A program made the position numbers and the translations under genes. 64,000 nucleotides of DNA from Streptomonospora nanhaiensis (lineage in GTDB: Bacteria > Actinomycetota > Actinomycetes > Streptosporangiales > Streptosporangiaceae), in NCBI RefSeq assembly GCF_013410565.1, contig NZ_JACCFO010000001.1, positions 1,240,001 through 1,304,000 of the forward strand. The letters run 5' to 3'. Below the pieces are notes generated by a model, which worked only from the letters and a program-made list of their open reading frames with translations, did not search any database and was not told the DNA's origin. Every line of letters starts with the position of its first letter. Within the stretch, counting starts at the first letter, position 1. Below are positions 32,127-42,608 of this stretch, one piece after another.

Positions 32127-33544
32127 TTGGCGTCCTCCCCGGACATCAGCAGCTCGGCGACTTTCTCCAGCCCGGCCACGCGTGATCCCTTCACCATGAC
32201 GACGTCTCCTGCCCGCAGCCGCGCGCGCAGCGCGGCGGCGGCTTGGGCGGCGTCGGGGACACGCACGACCTCCCCGCGCCATTCGGGCACCTCGCGTGCC
32301 CCTTCGGCGATGGGCGCGGCGTCGTCGCCGACGACCACGAGGGCGGCGGCGCCCGCCCGCGCCGCCAGCCGGCCGGCCGCGCGGTGCTCCTCGTCGTGGG
32401 CCGCGCCCAGTTCGGCCATGACGCCCAGGACGGCCAGCGGCCGGCGCCCGTCCGCGGAGATGGCCTCCAGCGTGCGCAGCGCCGCCGCCACCGACTCGGG
32501 GTTGGCGTTGTAGGCGTCGTTGACGAGGGTCACGCCGTCGGGCAGCTCGCTGACCTCCATGCGCCAGCGGCTCACCGGGCCGGCCTTGCCCAGCGCCTCG
32601 GCGACCGCCTCGGCCCCCATGCCGAACTCGGCGGCCACGGCCGCCACGGCGAGGGCGTTGTGCACCTGGTGGGCGCCCACGAGCGCCAGGCGCACCGGCG
32701 CGCTGCCGCCGCCCAGGCGCAGGGTGAACGCGGCGCGGCCGGCGGCGTCGAGCCGGACGTCCTCGGCGCGGACGTCGGCCTCGGGCGCGAGCCCGTAGGA
32801 GACGACGCGGGCCGAGGTGCGGGCGGCCATCGCGATGACGGCGTCGTCGTCGGCGTTGAGCACCGCGACCCCGCCGTCGGCGGCGGCGGGCAGCGCCTCC
32901 ACCAGTTCGCCCTTGGCCTGGGCGATCGCGGCGCGGCTGCCGAACTCGCCGACGTGGGCGCTGCCGACGTTGAGCACCACCCCGATGCGCGGCGGGGCGA
33001 TGGTGCACAGGTGGGCGATGTGGCCGCGCCCGCGGGCGGCGACCTCCAGGACGATGAACCGGGTGCTCTCGTCGGCGCGCAGCACGGTGAGCGGGTGGCC
33101 GATCTCGTTGTTGAGCGAGCCGGCGGGGGCGATGGTGCTGCCCAGACCGCTGAGGACCTGGGCGAGCAGGTCCTTGGTCGTGGTCTTGCCCGAGGAGCCG
33201 GTGACGCCGACGATGTCGGCGTCGGTCAGCTCGCCGGCCACGGCCCGGGCCAGGCGGCCCAGCGCGGCCACCACTCCTTCGTCGCCTCCTTCGGCGAGCA
33301 ACTGCGGCGCCGCGACCGGCCGGGATCCCAGAACCGCCGCGGCGCCCGCGGCGACAGCGGATTCGGCGAAGTCGTGCCCGTCGGCCCGTTCGCCGCTCAG
33401 GGCGACGAAGAGCGACCCGGGCTCGGCCAGTCGTGAGTCGATGACGACCGGACCCGACACGACATCCGTTGGACGCGCCGACCCGCTTAGTCGGGATTGG
33501 GTGATCTCAGCGATCCGATCGAGCGTCAGCGCGATCAAATCCAC
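32123..33544 (-). CDS. murF: UDP-MurNAc-tripeptide--D-Ala-D-Ala ligase
   Basis: A 473-residue Mur ligase. The P-loop is GVTGSSGKTTTKDLLA. NNEIGHPLTVL is the MurF-specific segment, and LVNDAYNANPESVAAALRTL is the C-terminal signature. A GTG at 33544 begins the protein, with GAGGA almost touching it, so initiation may be weak. It is the first gene of a tightly overlapping murF-mraY-murD block that follows a 370-bp gap after murE. Confidence 0.96.
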   Translation of the reverse strand: MDLIALTLDRIAEITQSRLSGSARPTDVVSGPVVIDSRLAEPGSLFVALSGERADGHDFAESAVAAGAAAVLGSRPVAAPQLLAEGGDEGVVAALGRLARAVAGELTDADIVGVTGSSGKTTTKDLLAQVLSGLGSTIAPAGSLNNEIGHPLTVLRADESTRFIVLEVAARGRGHIAHLCTIAPPRIGVVLNVGSAHVGEFGSRAAIAQAKGELVEALPAAADGGVAVLNADDDAVIAMAARTSARVVSYGLAPEADVRAEDVRLDAAGRAAFTLRLGGGSAPVRLALVGAHQVHNALAVAAVAAEFGMGAEAVAEALGKAGPVSRWRMEVSELPDGVTLVNDAYNANPESVAAALRTLEAISADGRRPLAVLGVMAELGAAHDEEHRAAGRLAARAGAAALVVVGDDAAPIAEGAREVPEWRGEVVRVPDAAQAAAALRARLRAGDVVMVKGSRVAGLEKVAELLMSGEDAK

Positions 33545-33914
33545 TCCTCATGTCTGGCCCGGCCCATTGCGCGAGAATGCGCCTCAACCAAGGTGACGGC
33601 GCGGTTGTCAGGGGATGGCGCGCTCCGTCGACCCTGAGGCGGTGTCGAACACACCGGGGCCGGGCTGCGATTGCCGGACCTACCTTAGAACATTTGGTCA
33701 CCCGTGTTGCGCCCCGACCGCGATCCCCCGCGCCCGGTGCGGGCCGCCGGAGCGGCCGCCGCGGCAGACACGGCGCGGGCGGTGCGGGGCGCGCGGCGGC
33801 GCCGCGACGGGGCGCCGCGGGGCGCGGGACGCGCGGTGTGCGCGGTCTCCCCCGCCCTGACCTGGGTGTGCGCGCGTGCGCTGTGTCGTCGGTGCGTGGT
33901 TGACGGCCCCCTGT
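33545..33914 (-). other. murE-murF intergenic region
   Basis: A 370-bp stretch on the minus-strand path from murE to murF. It is very GC-rich near murE and has a less GC-rich patch at 33675-33710. No ORF with gene-like codon use was seen on either strand. A secondary promoter for the murF block is likely here, but no hexamer pair is convincing. Confidence 0.45.
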
Positions 33915-35522
33915 TCAGTCGGCGAGGCGGCGGGCCAGCGCGGCGCGCAGGACGTCGCGGTCGTCGAACGGAAGAACCGAACCGGCGACATATTGGCCGG
34001 TTTCGTGACCTTTCCCGGCCACCACGACGACGTCGCCGGGGCGGGCGCGCGCCACGGCCAGCTCGATGGCGGCGGCGCGGTCGGGCTCGACGGTGACGCG
34101 GGCCCGCTGGTCCTGGGGGACCTTGGCCACGCCGTCGAGCATGGCGGTGACGATGGTGACGGGGTCCTCGGTGCGCGGGTTGTCGTCGGTGAGGATGACG
34201 GCGTCGGCGAGCCGGGCGGCGGCCTCGCCCATCAGCGGGCGCTTGGCGCGGTCGCGGTCGCCGCCGCAGCCCACCACGATGGTCAGCTCGCCCTCGGTGA
34301 TCCCGCGCAGCGCGGTCAGGACCGCCTCGATCGCGCCGGGCTTGTGGGAGTAGTCCACGACGGCGGTGAAGTCCTGGCCGGCCTCCACGCGCTCCATGCG
34401 CCCGGGCACGCCCGGGGCCGCGGCGACGCCCTCGATGGCGGTGTGCAGCGGGATCCCGGCCTCGACCAGGCCGACGATCGCGGCTATGGCGTTGGACACG
34501 TTGAAGGCGCCGGGCAGCGCCACGGAGGCGTCGGCCTCCATGCCGCCGGGGCCGGCGATGCGGAAGGTGCTGCCCTCGGCGCCCAGGCGGACGTCGACGG
34601 CGCGCCAGTCGGCGTCGGGGTCGCCCTCGGCGGAGAAGGTGGTGACGGGGACGTCGCCGCGCGCCCGCACCTGGTCGATCAGCACCCGCCCGAACCGGTC
34701 GTCGCTGTTGACCACGGCGATCTCGCAGAACTCCGGGGTGAACAGGCGGGCCTTGGTGTCGAAGTAGTCGCGCAGGTCGCTGTGGAAGTCCAGGTGGTCC
34801 TGGGAGAGGTTGGTGAAGACGGCGGCGTTGTAGCGGGCGCCGCCCACCCGGCCCAGGGCCAGGGCGTGGCTGGAGACCTCCATGGCGGCGGCGGTGGCGC
34901 CCTGCTCGCGCATCTGCGCGAACAGCCCGTGGAGGTCGGTGGCCTCCGGCGTGGTCAGCGAGGCGGCCACGCGGTCGTCGCCCACGCGGATCTCGACGGT
35001 GCCCACGAGCCCGGTGCGCAGCCCGGCGGCCCGCAGGCCCGACTCCACCAGGTAGGTGACGGTGGTCTTGCCGCTGGTGCCGGTGGTGCCGATCAGCAGC
35101 AGGTCGGCGGCGGGCGCGCCGTAGACCCACGAGGCGACCTCGCCGAGGCGGGCGCGGGGGTCGGCGATGGTGACCACGGGCAGCCGGGTGGCGGCGGCGC
35201 GGTCGTAGCCGGTGGGGTCGGTGAGGATGGCCACGGCTCCGGCGGCGGCGGCCTGGGCGGCGAAGTCGGCGCCGTGGGCTCGGCTGCCCGGCAGGGCGGC
35301 GTAGAGGTCGCCGGGGCGCACCGCCCGGGAGTCGTGGGTGATGCCGCTGATGCGGACGGCGGCGGGGTCGGCGGAGTCGGGGCCGGCCTGCGCGGCGCCG
35401 CCGGGTTCCGGCCCGGTCTCGGCGTTCTCGACGCACGTGATGAACGCGTCCGGGCCCAGCAGGCGGGCGAGCTCGGACAGCGGACGGGGCTGGGTGTGTT
35501 CAGGTCGCATTACCGGTGGCAC
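33915..35522 (-). CDS. murE: UDP-MurNAc-dipeptide--meso-diaminopimelate ligase
   Basis: A 535-residue Mur ligase. The P-loop is GTTGTSGKTTVTYL. AMEVSSHALALGRVGG and FTNLSQDHLDFH are the central motifs. The amino-acid selecting loop DDNPRTEDP is the meso-diaminopimelate type, so the wall is DAP-based. The GTG at 35522 has no ribosome-binding site, but a TAACCT -10 box lies six bases upstream, suggesting leaderless expression; an ATG four codons later is an alternative. Confidence 0.96.
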   Translation of the reverse strand: MPPVMRPEHTQPRPLSELARLLGPDAFITCVENAETGPEPGGAAQAGPDSADPAAVRISGITHDSRAVRPGDLYAALPGSRAHGADFAAQAAAAGAVAILTDPTGYDRAAATRLPVVTIADPRARLGEVASWVYGAPAADLLLIGTTGTSGKTTVTYLVESGLRAAGLRTGLVGTVEIRVGDDRVAASLTTPEATDLHGLFAQMREQGATAAAMEVSSHALALGRVGGARYNAAVFTNLSQDHLDFHSDLRDYFDTKARLFTPEFCEIAVVNSDDRFGRVLIDQVRARGDVPVTTFSAEGDPDADWRAVDVRLGAEGSTFRIAGPGGMEADASVALPGAFNVSNAIAAIVGLVEAGIPLHTAIEGVAAAPGVPGRMERVEAGQDFTAVVDYSHKPGAIEAVLTALRGITEGELTIVVGCGGDRDRAKRPLMGEAAARLADAVILTDDNPRTEDPVTIVTAMLDGVAKVPQDQRARVTVEPDRAAAIELAVARARPGDVVVVAGKGHETGQYVAGSVLPFDDRDVLRAALARRLAD

Positions 35523-35528
35523 GTCGAG

Positions 35529-35534
35529 AGGTTA
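35529..35534 (-). promoter_or_regulatory. Putative -10 box for a leaderless murE transcript
   Basis: TAACCT on the minus strand fits TANNNT and leaves exactly six bases to the GTG at 35522. It would start transcription of murE independently of the mraZ promoter. Confidence 0.4.
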
Positions 35535-35614
35535 TCGGCTGCGGCGGCGCGGGCCGAAATCCGCGCCGCCGCCGGTGGGGCGCGCCCGGCGCGGGTGCGC
35601 CGGGCGCGGTGGGC

Positions 35615-37585
35615 TCACTCATCGCCGAACAGCCGGATGTTGGGCGGCTCGGTGCCGGTGGGCTGCACCTTCTCGGTCTTCAGCGCGAAGGACATGATGT
35701 CGGTGAAGACCGGCGCGGCGGCCTCGCCGCCGTAGTAGTCGCGCTGGGGGTTGTGCAGCACGACCTGGACGATCAGCTCGGGGTCGTCGGCGGGGGCGAA
35801 CCCCACGAAGGTCGAGGTGTGCCCGCCGCCGCTGTAGGAGCCGGTGTCGGGGTCGACCCGGTTGGCGGTGCCGGTCTTGCCGGCCACCCGGTAGCCGGGG
35901 ATCTGCGCGGCCTGGGCGGTGCCCTCCTCGCCGGTGACGGCCTCCAGCATCAGCGCCAGTTCGTCGGCGGTCTCCTCGCTGATGACGCGCTCGCTGGGCG
36001 GCTCCTCGGCCGGGGTGAAGGCGCCGTCGCCGTCGACGGTGCCGGCCACCAGGGTGGGCTCGACCCGCACCCCGCCGTTGGCGACGGTGGCGTAGACGCT
36101 GGCCATCTGCATGGCGTTGACCGACAGCCCCTGGCCGAAGGAGACGGACGGCAGCTGGGTGCCCCACCAGTCCTCGGGCTTGGACAGGATGCCGACGTTC
36201 TCGCCGGGCAGGTCCAGGCCGGTGGGCTCGCCGAAGCCGAAGTCGCGCAGGTAGGCGTAGAGCCGCTCCCGCCCCAGCTGCTGGCCGACCTGGATGGTGC
36301 CCACGTTGCTGGACTGGGCCAGGATCCCGTTGAGGGTGAGCCGCTGGGTGGGGTGGAAGTGGTCGTCCTTGAAGGTGCGGTCGTGGATCTGCGTGGAGTA
36401 GGGCACCGTGTAGACGGTCTCGGGGGTGGTGAGCCCTTCCTCCAGGGCGCCGGCCAGCGTGATGACCTTGTTGGTGCTGCCGGGCTCGAACGCCTCGGCC
36501 ACGGCGCCGTTGGCGCGGTCCTCGGCGGAGTACTCGCCGTAGTCGGCGGGGTCGTAGGTGGGGTAGTCGGTCATGGCCAGGATCTCGCCGGTGGGGCGCA
36601 TGACGATGGCGCTGCCGCCCTGGGCGCCCAGCTCCTCGGCGCGCTCGGCCAGCGCCTGCTGGGCGTGCCACTGGATGTCCTGGTCCAGGGTGAGGCGGAC
36701 GTCGCGGCCGGGCACGGGCTCCTGGGCCAGGCCGTCGGCCATGGGGATCTGCACCCCGCCGGCGCCCGTCTCGACCTGCTGCTTGCCGGGCTCCCCGGCC
36801 AGGGTGTCGTCCATGACGCCCTCCAGGCCCTCCAGGCCCTGGCCGTCGGCGCCGGTGAACCCGATGAGGTCGGCGGCACCGGTCTCCTCGGGGTAGACGC
36901 GCTTGTAGTCGACGAGCGCGCCCACGCCCTGCAGGCCCAGCTCCGCCATCTCGTCCCACTTGCGGGGCGGGACGTCCTGGGCGACGACCTCGTAGCGGCT
37001 GGGGCGGGCGTCGACGTGCTCGGCGACCTCGGCGGGGTCGAGGCCGAAGCGCTCGGAGAGCTCGTCGATGACCCGCTGGCGGTCGTCGTCGCGGATCTCG
37101 ACGGGGTCGACGAACACGGTGCGGGTCTCGACCGACATGGCCAGGGGGTTGCCGTTGACGTCGGTGATGTCGCCGCGGGTGGTGGGGATGTCGATGGTGG
37201 TCAGCCGGAGGTCCTCGGCGGCGGCGGCGTAGGTGGGGGCGTCGATGGCCTGGATCTGCACCAGGCGCCCGGCGAACACCATCAGCACCACGACCATGAG
37301 GGTGACGGCGATGTTGAGGCGGCGCCGCGGGTTGCCGCGGCGGAAGGGGCGGCGCAGCAGCGAGGCGGGCGGGCGCGGGCCGGCGGGGCCGCCGGGCCGG
37401 CGGGCGCCCCCGCCGACCTGGGGGCGGCGCGGCGGCGGGACCTCGCGCGGGGCGCGGCGCTGGGCGCCGGCCCCGCCCTGGCGCGAGCGCGCCTGGCTGC
37501 CGCCGCGCGGCGGGGTGCCGCGGGCGGGGCGGGCGGAGGGGCCGGGGCGGCGGGGGTCGCGGGAGCGTCCGTCGCGGGAGGTCAA
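35615..37585 (-). CDS. ftsI: Septal transpeptidase FtsI (class B penicillin-binding protein)
   Basis: A 656-residue class B PBP. A long basic Pro/Arg-rich cytoplasmic N terminus (about 90 residues) precedes one membrane helix (LNIAVTLMVVVLMVFAGRLV). The dimerisation domain starts at IPTTRGDITDVNGNPLAMSV. The transpeptidase has all three motifs: STNK (SxxK, in EAFEPGSTNKV), SSN (LAQSSNVG) and KTGT (VAGKTGTANR). It cross-links septal peptidoglycan and is the beta-lactam target paired with FtsW. The 91-bp gap to murE holds the putative murE promoter. Confidence 0.96.
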   Translation of the reverse strand: MTSRDGRSRDPRRPGPSARPARGTPPRGGSQARSRQGGAGAQRRAPREVPPPRRPQVGGGARRPGGPAGPRPPASLLRRPFRRGNPRRRLNIAVTLMVVVLMVFAGRLVQIQAIDAPTYAAAAEDLRLTTIDIPTTRGDITDVNGNPLAMSVETRTVFVDPVEIRDDDRQRVIDELSERFGLDPAEVAEHVDARPSRYEVVAQDVPPRKWDEMAELGLQGVGALVDYKRVYPEETGAADLIGFTGADGQGLEGLEGVMDDTLAGEPGKQQVETGAGGVQIPMADGLAQEPVPGRDVRLTLDQDIQWHAQQALAERAEELGAQGGSAIVMRPTGEILAMTDYPTYDPADYGEYSAEDRANGAVAEAFEPGSTNKVITLAGALEEGLTTPETVYTVPYSTQIHDRTFKDDHFHPTQRLTLNGILAQSSNVGTIQVGQQLGRERLYAYLRDFGFGEPTGLDLPGENVGILSKPEDWWGTQLPSVSFGQGLSVNAMQMASVYATVANGGVRVEPTLVAGTVDGDGAFTPAEEPPSERVISEETADELALMLEAVTGEEGTAQAAQIPGYRVAGKTGTANRVDPDTGSYSGGGHTSTFVGFAPADDPELIVQVVLHNPQRDYYGGEAAAPVFTDIMSFALKTEKVQPTGTEPPNIRLFGDE

Positions 37586-37640
37586 CGGCGCCCCCCGCTC
37601 TGCGGTCTGGGACGCGGGTGGGCGGGGGCGGCGGCCGATG

Positions 37641-38138
37641 TCACTGGGCGCCCGCCTCGGGCTGGGCCTCGGTGCCGGGCAGGCCGGAGTCCGCGCCGCC
37701 GGGGTCGCCGGTGACGGTGCGCTCGTCGAGGTCCATGAACAGCGGGGCCTCGCCGGGGCGCATGCCCAGCTCCTCGGCCTCCTCGGCGATGCGCTCGGAG
37801 GACTCCAGGCGCAGGACCTCCTCGCGCAGGCCCTCCTCCTGGTGGGCCAGCTCCTCGTTGGTCTGCTGCAGCTCGGAGATGGCGAAGGAGTCGGCGACCA
37901 GGACGGTGCGCAGCGCCAGCAGGCTGATGAGGGCGCCGCTGAGCAGGCCCAGGACCAGGAGCACGAAGGGCATGCGCGGGGCGCGGGCGGCCGCGGCCGG
38001 CCCCGGGCGCGCGGCCGTGGAGCCCGCGGCGCCCCTGCGGGCGGGCGCGGGCCGGGTGCGCGCGGGCGTGCGCGCCGGCGGGGCCTTGGCGGCGGCCCTG
38101 GCGCGCCGGGTGCCGGGCTCTTCGGTACCGGTGCTCAT
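37641..38138 (-). CDS. ftsL: FtsL-like septum formation initiator
   Basis: A 165-residue bitopic protein. The first 55 residues are Ala/Arg/Pro-rich and basic. One membrane helix (MPFVLLVLGLLSGALISLLAL) follows, then a leucine-zipper-like coiled coil (ISELQQTNEELAHQEEGLRE) and an acidic tail. Position between rsmH and ftsI identifies it as FtsL, partner of FtsQ and FtsB. Confidence 0.88.
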   Translation of the reverse strand: MSTGTEEPGTRRARAAAKAPPARTPARTRPAPARRGAAGSTAARPGPAAAARAPRMPFVLLVLGLLSGALISLLALRTVLVADSFAISELQQTNEELAHQEEGLREEVLRLESSERIAEEAEELGMRPGEAPLFMDLDERTVTGDPGGADSGLPGTEAQPEAGAQ

Positions 38139-38193
38139 CTGGGTCCTCCCCGCTCGTGCGGTGCGCTGGGCGGTGTGGGTGTCCGGGCGGCGG

Positions 38194-39162
38194 TCATGGT
38201 CGGCGGATGCGCTCGGCGGCCCGCAGCCGGGCCGAGGCCGCGCGCGGGTTGCGCTGGGTCTCGTCGTCGGAGGGGGGTTCGGCGCCCCGGGTGAGCAGCC
38301 GGAACTCGGGGCTGGCCTCGGGCAGGGGCACCGGCAGGCCGGGGGGCGTGGTGTCGGTGCTCAGGCCGGCGAGGTGGCGCTTGGTCATGCGGTCCTCCAG
38401 GGAGTGGTAGGACAGCACGGCGATGCGCCCGCCCACGGCCAGGCGGCCGGTGGCGGCGGGCAGGGCGCGGCGCAGGATGTCGAGTTCGGCGTTGACCTCG
38501 ATGCGCAGCGCCTGGAAGGTGCGCTTGGCGGGGTTGCCGCCGGTGCGGCGGGTGGCCGCGGGGATGGCCTCGCGCACGAGGTCGGCGAGCTCGCGGGTGG
38601 AGGACAGCGGCGCCTGGGCGCGGCGGCGCACGACGGCCTGGGCGATGCGGCCGGCGAAGCGCTCCTCGCCGTAGTCGCGCAGCACGCGGGTGAGGTCGGC
38701 CGCGGAGTAGGTGTTGAGGACTTCGGCGGCGGTGCGCGGCTGGGAGCGGTCCATGCGCATGTCGAGCGGGGCGTCGTGGGAGTAGGCGAAGCCGCGCTCG
38801 GTTTCGTCGAGCTGGGGGGAGGACACGCCGAGGTCGAGCAGGACGGCGTCGGCCTCGGCGCGGCCGAGGCGGTCGAGGGCGCCGGGGATGTCGTCGTACT
38901 CGGCGTGCACGAGGTCGAGCCGGTCGGCGAAGGGCGCGAGCCGGCGGCGGCTGCGGTCCAGGGCGGTGGTGTCGCGGTCGACGCCGACGGCGTGCAGGTG
39001 GGGGTGTGCGGCCAGCAGGGCCGCGGTGTGCCCGCCCAGGCCCAGGGTGCCGTCGACGAACACGGCTCCGGGCCGGGAGAGCGCGGGGGACAGCAGCTCG
39101 ACCACGCGGTCGAGCATGACCGGGATGTGGGCCGCCCCGGCCTGGCTTTCGGTGTCCCCCAT
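38194..39162 (-). CDS. rsmH: 16S rRNA m4C1402 methyltransferase
   Basis: A 322-residue SAM methyltransferase that N4-methylates C1402 of 16S rRNA. Motifs: [32 protein letters not shown] (SAM site), [33 protein letters not shown], and [16 protein letters not shown]. The ATG at 39162 is chosen because it sits just before the conserved opening; a GTG two codons upstream has a closer G-rich ribosome-binding site and is possible. Confidence 0.95.
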   Translation of the reverse strand: MGDTESQAGAAHIPVMLDRVVELLSPALSRPGAVFVDGTLGLGGHTAALLAAHPHLHAVGVDRDTTALDRSRRRLAPFADRLDLVHAEYDDIPGALDRLGRAEADAVLLDLGVSSPQLDETERGFAYSHDAPLDMRMDRSQPRTAAEVLNTYSAADLTRVLRDYGEERFAGRIAQAVVRRRAQAPLSSTRELADLVREAIPAATRRTGGNPAKRTFQALRIEVNAELDILRRALPAATGRLAVGGRIAVLSYHSLEDRMTKRHLAGLSTDTTPPGLPVPLPEASPEFRLLTRGAEPPSDDETQRNPRAASARLRAAERIRRP

Positions 39163-39563
39163 GAGCACTGATGCCCCCTGCTTCCTGCTGTCGGCGGCGT
39201 GCGGGCGCCTCCGGTGCCGCGCGGGCCCCGGGTGCGCCCGGCCGTGTTCGGGCGTGGCCGCCGGATGGTCGGCCCGCCGGCGGCGGCACCCCCTCGCGCC
39301 GCCGCGCTCCGCGCCGTGCGCGGCCGTCTGCTGTGTCCCCCTGGCCCCTGCGCCGGCCCGCGCACCGGGCGGACCGGGACGGGGCTCGGGCCCTGCTGTC
39401 CGGACTGGCCTCCAGACGCGGCGGCCACCTGGCGCCGGGGAAGATGCGTCAGCTGACCGCGCATTCGCGTCTGAAGGCCGACGTCCGAACAGGGCTTTGA
39501 CGGCGGTGGCTTGGCGTGACCGGTGTGCGCGGATGTCGGGTCCGGCACGCGGGTCGCGCGAAG
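39163..39563 (-). other. mraZ-rsmH intergenic region
   Basis: A 401-bp gap inside the operon. The minus-strand frame of rsmH stays open across it, but the translation is Arg/Pro/Ala-rich and shows no family resemblance, so it is treated as non-coding. A long mraZ-rsmH spacer also exists in streptomycetes, from memory. No terminator was recognised. Confidence 0.5.
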
Positions 39564-39995
39564 TCACAGCACCCCCGGCAACACCTCCTCCGACAGATCC
39601 GCGAATGCCTGCTCCTGTTGGGCTTCGTAGTCGGCCCAGGCCGCGGCGGCCCAGATCTCCAGCCGGGTGTTGGCCCCGATCACGACGCAGTCCCGGTCGA
39701 GGCCCGCGTACCTGCGCAGGCCCGGCGGAATGGTGATGCGGCCCTGCTTGTCGGGGACCTCATCGGACGCGCTCGCGAAGAAGACGCGGCTGTAGTCGCG
39801 GACCGCCTTGGCGGTGACCGGTGCCGAGCGGAGGGCGTCGGTGATGCGCTGGAACTCGTCCATGGGAAAGACGTAGAGGCAGCGCTCCTGTCCCTTCGTG
39901 ATCACCAGCCCCCCCGACAGTTCGTCGCGGTACTTCGCCGGAAGGAACAGGCGTCCCTTCTCGTCGAGGCGTGGCTCGTGGGTGCCGAGAAACAT
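39564..39995 (-). CDS. mraZ: MraZ transcriptional regulator of the dcw operon
   Basis: A 143-residue protein with two AbrB-like SpoVT repeats. The first is [20 protein letters not shown] and the second [19 protein letters not shown], each with the DEKGR / DKQGR DNA-binding motif. MraZ binds repeated GTGG-type boxes upstream of its own gene and represses or tunes the division and wall cluster. The ATG at 39995 is preceded by GGAGGT with seven-base spacing, so a longer reading from 40019 is rejected. The matching boxes are seen at 40036-40071. Confidence 0.95.
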   Translation of the reverse strand: MFLGTHEPRLDEKGRLFLPAKYRDELSGGLVITKGQERCLYVFPMDEFQRITDALRSAPVTAKAVRDYSRVFFASASDEVPDKQGRITIPPGLRRYAGLDRDCVVIGANTRLEIWAAAAWADYEAQQEQAFADLSEEVLPGVL

Positions 39996-40035
39996 CGGCC
40001 CCACCTCCCCAGCCCCCAAGTGGAGCGGTCTCCCG

Positions 40036-40071
40036 CTCCACGTTGCTCCACTCTACTCCACTCTTCCCCAC
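40036..40071 (-). promoter_or_regulatory. MraZ operator: four GTGG boxes at exact 10-bp spacing
   Basis: On the minus strand the boxes are GTGGGG (complement of 40066-40071) and three GTGGAG (40056-40061, 40046-40051, 40036-40041), each ten bases apart. A further GTGGAG lies at 40020-40025 in the opposite orientation, forming a 9-bp inverted repeat with the last box. Direct GTGG-type repeats at helical phasing upstream of mraZ are the known MraZ target. Confidence 0.85.
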
Positions 40072-40077
40072 GGTCAA
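40050..40077 (-). promoter_or_regulatory. Putative dcw/mraZ core promoter
   Basis: Minus strand: -35 TTGACC (complement of 40072-40077), 16-bp spacer, -10 TAGAGT (complement of 40050-40055). The MraZ boxes fill the spacer and overlap the -10, so MraZ binding should block RNA polymerase directly. Confidence 0.65.
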
Positions 40078-40365
40078 CAGTTTGAATCGCTGCTCGCGGG
40101 CCATATCGGCCGGAAAACCGCAGGTCAGCGAGGGTGGTGCGGAGTGGAGCGGGCGGGGGCGGCCGGGGCGGCCCGCGCGGCGCGCGAGAGCACAGCCGCG
40201 CCCACGCTGTCAAGGCCGGGCGGTGGGAACCGGCGCCCGCGCACCCGCCGGGGGCGGCGGGGCGCGCCGCCGAGCACGTGCCGCACTTTCCCGGTTTTGA
40301 TTTGCAATCGCCTGCTTTGGGCCTAGCCTCAATTCCGTCAGGTCCGGCTCCGGGAGAGGAAACTC
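40078..40365. other. Divergent region between mraZ and moxR genes
   Basis: It separates the dcw promoter from the plus-strand MoxR operon. Most is GC-rich without a gene. An AT-richer patch at 40290-40340 upstream of the moxR start probably holds that operon's promoter; no clear hexamers were fixed. Confidence 0.45.
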
Positions 40366-41355
<990 letters not shown>

Positions 41356-41372
41356 GAACCGGGGGCACAAGG

Positions 41373-42608
41373 GTGAGTCTGCTGCCGGCCTTCACCACCC
41401 GGGGCTGGGGCCTGCTCAGCGGCGGCGCCAGCCTGGTGGCCAGCGGGATCATCATCGGCGAGCGCGACCTGGTGGGCCTGGGGGTCCTCGTCTTCGCGCT
41501 GCCGCTGCTGGCCGCGGCCACCCTGATCGGCGCGCCCGGCCGCGTCGTGCACAGCCGCGCGCTGGAGCCCGCCCGCGCACCCGCCGGCAGCGACGCGCGG
41601 GTGCTGGTGCGCGTGGCCAACGCCGCCACCGCGCTGCCCATCGGCGGGCTGCGCGTGGCCGACGAACTCCCCGACACGCTGGGAATCGCCCCCACGTTCA
41701 ACGTGGGCTTCCTGGCGCCGCGCGCCGTGCGTGACGTCACCTACCGGGTGCGCCCCCACGTGCGCGGCGCCTACGCCATCGGCCCGCTGACCGCGTCCTT
41801 CGCCGACCCGCTGAACTGCGTGCGGGTGAGCCGGCGGGTGGGCGCGCCGATGACGCTGCTGGTCACGCCGCCGGTGGTGGCGCTGCCGGCGGGGCCGCTG
41901 CCGGGCGCCGCCGCCGAGGGCGGCGACACCGCCGTGCGCACGGTCTCCGGCGGCACCGACGACGACCCGGTACCGCGCGCCTACCGGCACGGCGACGACC
42001 TGCGCCGCGTGCACTGGCGCAGCACCGCCCGCCACGGCGAGCTGATGGTGCGCCGCGAGGAGCACCACCGCAGCGACCGCAGCGCCGTCCTGGTGGACAT
42101 GCGCGCCGCCGCCCACGCCGGCGAGGGGCCGGAGTCCTCCCAGGAGGTCGCGGTGTCCGCCGCCGCCTCGATCGCGCTGCACCTGATCGGCCGGGGCCAC
42201 GAGACACGGCTGCACACCGAGAGCGGCGAGGTCGCCGCCTCGCGCCGCGACGCCCTGCTCGACGCCCTGGCCGTGGCCCGCTCCTCGGAGACGGCGGGAC
42301 TGGCCGGCGCGGCGGAGTCGGCGCGCGCCGCCGCCGTCAGCGGCCGCGGCCTGCTCGTCGCGGTTTTGGGGGCGCTCTCGGCCGAGGACCTGGGCGCGCT
42401 CACCGCCCTGAGCGGCGCCCGCGACCACGCCTGCGTGGCCGTGCTGTGCGGGGGCGCCGCCTGGCCGGCCGCGGCGCCCCCGGCCGGCGCCGCCGCGGTG
42501 CTGCGCGAGGCCGGCTGGTCGGTGCTGGGGATCGGCACGCCCGGCGACCTGCCGGCGGGCTGGCAGGGCCTGGGCGCCGCCCGCCTCCACCCCGGCGCGC
42601 ACCGGTGA
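41373..42608 (+). CDS. DUF58 domain protein
   Basis: A 411-residue protein. Two N-terminal membrane helices (GWGLLSGGASLVASGIIIG and LVGLGVLVFALPLLAAATLI) precede a beta-rich region and the DUF58 core with the signature DPVPRAYRHGDDLRRVHWRS (about residues 195-215), then a degenerate vWA-like domain (SAVLVDMRAA). DUF58 proteins accompany MoxR ATPases. The GTG at 41373 is 17 bp after the moxR stop. Confidence 0.9.
   Translation: MSLLPAFTTRGWGLLSGGASLVASGIIIGERDLVGLGVLVFALPLLAAATLIGAPGRVVHSRALEPARAPAGSDARVLVRVANAATALPIGGLRVADELPDTLGIAPTFNVGFLAPRAVRDVTYRVRPHVRGAYAIGPLTASFADPLNCVRVSRRVGAPMTLLVTPPVVALPAGPLPGAAAEGGDTAVRTVSGGTDDDPVPRAYRHGDDLRRVHWRSTARHGELMVRREEHHRSDRSAVLVDMRAAAHAGEGPESSQEVAVSAAASIALHLIGRGHETRLHTESGEVAASRRDALLDALAVARSSETAGLAGAAESARAAAVSGRGLLVAVLGALSAEDLGALTALSGARDHACVAVLCGGAAWPAAAPPAGAAAVLREAGWSVLGIGTPGDLPAGWQGLGAARLHPGAHR

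Noticed and set aside
33640-33700. Half-sites like GAACA and TCGAACAC suggesting a LexA box
   Set aside because: No full palindrome with the correct spacing was found, and the neighbouring genes are not SOS genes.
39163-39563. In-frame N-terminal extension of rsmH across the mraZ-rsmH gap
   Set aside because: The translated sequence is Arg/Pro/Ala-rich with no family similarity, and the conserved rsmH opening begins at the ATG at 39162.
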